A stretch of 32,757 nt of DNA, taken from the NCBI RefSeq assembly GCF_001417955.2, contig NZ_LKTM01000354.1, positions 1 to 32,757 of the forward strand, given 5' to 3'. This document shows positions 30,835-32,757 of the stretch, one piece after another (the first letter of the stretch is position 1; each line of letters begins with the position of its first letter). The translations under genes were made by a program, and so were the position numbers. Below the pieces are notes generated by a model, which did not search any database, was not told the DNA's origin, and was given only the letters and a program-made list of their open reading frames with translations. The stretch comes from Mycobacterium gordonae (GTDB lineage Bacteria > Actinomycetota > Actinomycetes > Mycobacteriales > Mycobacteriaceae).

Positions 30835-31156
30835 TCGCGGCTCGGTCACGGTGGTCGCCGTTGCCGCGGTCGCTGTATTGCTGTTCGTCACGGCCGCGGG
30901 GGTCTACCTCGGGTCGGTGGTGGCGGCGCGTCATCGGGCGCAGGCGGCGGCCGACCTCGGTGCCCTGGCCGGGGCCGCCGCGCTGCCGCAAGGGGTTTCG
31001 GTGGCCTGCGCGCGCGCGGCGTCGGTCGTCCGCCAGATGCGGGTTCGCGATGTGGAGTGCACGGTGCAAGACCTCGACGTGGTCGTGAGCGTCGAAGTGG
31101 CCGTGCCTGCGGTGGGCGCCGCGCGGGCCGCTGCGCGGGCGGGACCGGTGCGCTGA
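30830..31156 (+). CDS. TadG-like/helicase-associated Tad protein, start not resolved
   Basis: The frame reads DDRGSVTVVAVAAVAVLLFV, a membrane helix, then VAARHRAQAAADLGALAGAA, the motif shared by mycobacterial Rv3654c-type proteins of Tad loci. It would be an anchored minor pilin-like protein. An ATG at 30831 makes the usual ATGA overlap with the previous stop but is in a different frame; the first in-frame start is GTG 30851, which would lose the conserved DDRGSVT part. A one-base indel near 30834-30850 would explain this. The start given is provisional. Confidence 0.65.
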   Translation, partial: DDRGSVTVVAVAAVAVLLFVTAAGVYLGSVVAARHRAQAAADLGALAGAAALPQGVSVACARAASVVRQMRVRDVECTVQDLDVVVSVEVAVPAVGAARAAARAGPVR

Positions 31157-31206
31157 CCGAGCGCCGCAGTTCAGTCCGGCGCATGGTCGGCCACGATGCC
31201 GGTCGT

Positions 31207-32226
31207 CTAGTCCGTCGAAAATCCCGCCGCAGCCACTTCTTCCTCCGTCGGCAACCGCAGTGAGATGAGCCCGGCGAAGGTTTCGGGTTCCAGTTCCACC
31301 CTGTTGACGGTGACGTGTACCGGCACCCACTCGGTGTCATTGCCCGGCAGCCGAAGTACACGACTGGTCGCGCCGTCGGCGAATTCCTGTGTCATCGAGC
31401 GCAATACAGCTTCGTCATCAGGATGGACGCGCTGCTTGCCCTCATTGCCGCGCCAGTCGTAGAACGAGCACGGCTCGTCCAGCCATTTCAGCAACGTCCA
31501 GTTCTTGAGGTCGACGAGCGCGCGATGCACGCCCGCCTGCGCCAGGCCGTTGAGTATCCGCTGGGCCAGGTCGTCGGCGACGACCGGCGGGCCTTTGCGT
31601 TCTGCGCGCCAGTTCATCGCGCGGGCCACCAAGTGGTCACGGCCGTCGGGTCCCGGCTCCAGCGCGCTGCGGGCGGTGAAGCCGATGCGGATGGGATTTC
31701 CCTCCCAGTCCGTGAGATCCCAAGTACTGCACAGTGTTTGGCCCGGCTCGGCCTTTACCGCCATGGCCAGGACTTTGGTTTCGTTGGGGTTGAGCTCCCG
31801 GGATGGCAGGTCCTCGGCGAAGGCTCTGCCGTAGGTGACCTCGGCCTCGGCGTTCTTACCACTGTTAGCCAGTGACTCCGGCGTATCGGTGGCCACTCCG
31901 CACGTCAGGTCCCACTTCAACGGGCCCACCACGGGTCGCTCAGGCGGTTCCTCGTCGATCGGTCCGGTCCACACGTGCACGCCGTGCATGCGGCCGTCCG
32001 ACATCATCACCGGTTCGGTGCGGATGACCCGGTCGCTCTTGGGGGTGATGCTGGTCAGCGCCTGTCCGGTCTGCACCGACTCGGCAATAGCCGTCTTGAC
32101 GGCCGCAAGATTGGGGCTGCGGCGCAGAAAGTTGGTGATCGGTACGAGGTTCTTGAGTTGCCGTCCCTGCGCTACGACGGCGGGTTCGTCCCCCAGCGTC
32201 TCCACGAGCAACCAGTCGTGGCTCAT
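31207..32226 (-). CDS. Rv3651-like mycobacterial PAS/GAF-domain protein
   Basis: This 339-residue protein matches M. tuberculosis Rv3651 throughout, from its start (MSHDWLLVETLGDEPAVVAQ) through VPITNFLRRSPNLAAVKTAI, RAFAEDLPSRELNPNETKVL and LVDLKNWTLLKWLDEPCSFY, to the end (NRVELEPETFAGLISLRLP). It is cytosolic, without membrane segments, and built of PAS/GAF-like sensory modules; its ligand is unknown. The ATG at 32226 is set by the family start; in-frame codons beyond it do not match. It converges on the Tad genes with about 50 bases between, as in M. tuberculosis, where PE_PGRS genes also lie alongside. This anchors the right end of the window to the ancestral chromosome. Confidence 0.92.
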   Translation of the reverse strand: MSHDWLLVETLGDEPAVVAQGRQLKNLVPITNFLRRSPNLAAVKTAIAESVQTGQALTSITPKSDRVIRTEPVMMSDGRMHGVHVWTGPIDEEPPERPVVGPLKWDLTCGVATDTPESLANSGKNAEAEVTYGRAFAEDLPSRELNPNETKVLAMAVKAEPGQTLCSTWDLTDWEGNPIRIGFTARSALEPGPDGRDHLVARAMNWRAERKGPPVVADDLAQRILNGLAQAGVHRALVDLKNWTLLKWLDEPCSFYDWRGNEGKQRVHPDDEAVLRSMTQEFADGATSRVLRLPGNDTEWVPVHVTVNRVELEPETFAGLISLRLPTEEEVAAAGFSTD

Positions 32227-32365
32227 AGGGTGCAGCTTAGGCGATCGCGTGTCGCCTCGTTGACAGGGCGGGGTGTGGTAGGCGGCACCTTCGCTTCGGT
32301 TGCGCGGATGCGAATTGCTGCGGAATCTCGTTGCAGTCAAGGCAGATACAGCAGGTTGTCCTCGG

Positions 32366-32757
32366 TTACTGCCCATCGACCCCGGTCTGCCCGAGCAGCT
32401 GACCACCGGCGCCACCGAGTCCACCGGCCCCCGCCGACGCTGGGCCGAAACCACCGTTGCCGCCATTACCGCCGTTGCCGATCAGCCCGGCGTTGCCGCC
32501 GTTACCGCCGTGGTAGCCGACAAAACCGATGGTCGGCACGTTGCCACCGGCACCCCCGTTGCCGCCGTTGCCGATCAGCCCCGCGTTGCCACCGTTGCCC
32601 CCCGGGCCGCCGCCGGTCTGGTTGCCGTCACCGCTGGCGCCGCCTGCTCCACCGTTTCCGTACAGCGTTCCCGCATTGCCGCCGTCGCCCCCGGCGCCGC
32701 CGAACAGGCCCACCCCTCCGGCGCCGGCGGTGACGGCAACCAGACCGGCGGCGGCCC
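32366..32757 (-). CDS. PE_PGRS-type protein, C-terminal part
   Basis: The frame is open from the right edge to the stop at 32366-32368. It encodes Gly-Gly-Ala/Asn repeats (GGNGGNAGLIGNGGNGGAGG, GGAGGDGGNAG) typical of PE_PGRS tails. The PE domain lies beyond the window. Such proteins are exported by ESX-5-type systems to the cell surface. The DNA is a run of imperfect GCC-rich 9-base repeats, prone to length change. It ends in LGQTGVDGQ without an extra C-terminal domain. Confidence 0.88.
   Translation of the reverse strand, partial: AAAGLVAVTAGAGGVGLFGGAGGDGGNAGTLYGNGGAGGASGDGNQTGGGPGGNGGNAGLIGNGGNGGAGGNVPTIGFVGYHGGNGGNAGLIGNGGNGGNGGFGPASAGAGGLGGAGGQLLGQTGVDGQ

Noticed and set aside
32366..32757. 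A rightward gene on the complement of the PE_PGRS tail
   Set aside because: The Arg/Cys-rich translation is the expected complement of Gly-repeat DNA.

Overview
The window is GC-rich and actinobacterial, and it looks like a chromosome segment of a slow-growing, PE/PPE-rich Mycobacterium. The evidence is PPE-SVP and PE proteins, a PE_PGRS end, a DUF4244/Tad pilus cluster convergent with a homologue of M. tuberculosis Rv3651, many GTG starts and frequent 4-nt gene overlaps.

Bases 1-2000 hold a decayed PPE 3' end, a cysteine-peptidase-like protein and a TetR regulator. Bases 2066-20945 form a metal-resistance and PE/PPE island. It carries a CsoR-HMA fusion, two Met-rich membrane mini-proteins, a secreted DUF4189 protein, two BlaI repressors, a BlaR-like M56 protease, two SHOCT membrane proteins, a CmtR-like ArsR/CDF pair, a CopA-type Cu(I) ATPase divergent from a MerR regulator, a DUF2231 protein ending in CPMCTMGC, a PPE, a HemD/winged-helix protein, an IS21 IstA-like protein lacking catalytic residues, and a PE-PPE pair. 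About eleven related dyads (two spacing classes, typical arms TACTATC/GATAGTA or TACTG/CAGTA) lie upstream of these genes, including both blaI genes. I read this as one BlaI regulon joining metal handling to cell-surface PE/PPE proteins.

Bases 21264-26837 hold a compact six-gene operon: a sigma-like factor, an unknown protein, a Rad50-like SMC ATPase with a CPTC hook, a ubiquitin-like protein ending in Gly, an E2-like protein and a JAB-E1 fusion. It is a prokaryotic ubiquitin-like conjugation system and, by context, a candidate defence or stress island. This is the most striking part of the window.

Bases 26838-28323 are a scar zone with an alcohol dehydrogenase fragment and one small gene with its own terminator. 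From 28324 the ancestral mycobacterial order resumes: a TadA ATPase gene cut off at its Walker A motif, tadB, tadC, a Flp-like DUF4244 gene, TadE- and TadG-like genes, the convergent Rv3651 homologue and a partial PE_PGRS. The accessory DNA probably entered at, or rearranged, the tadA locus. Decayed IS21 (istB, istA), PPE and dehydrogenase fragments mark repeated insertion and loss. No tRNA, rRNA, CRISPR array, integrase or replication origin was recognised. All functions are inferred from sequence by eye.
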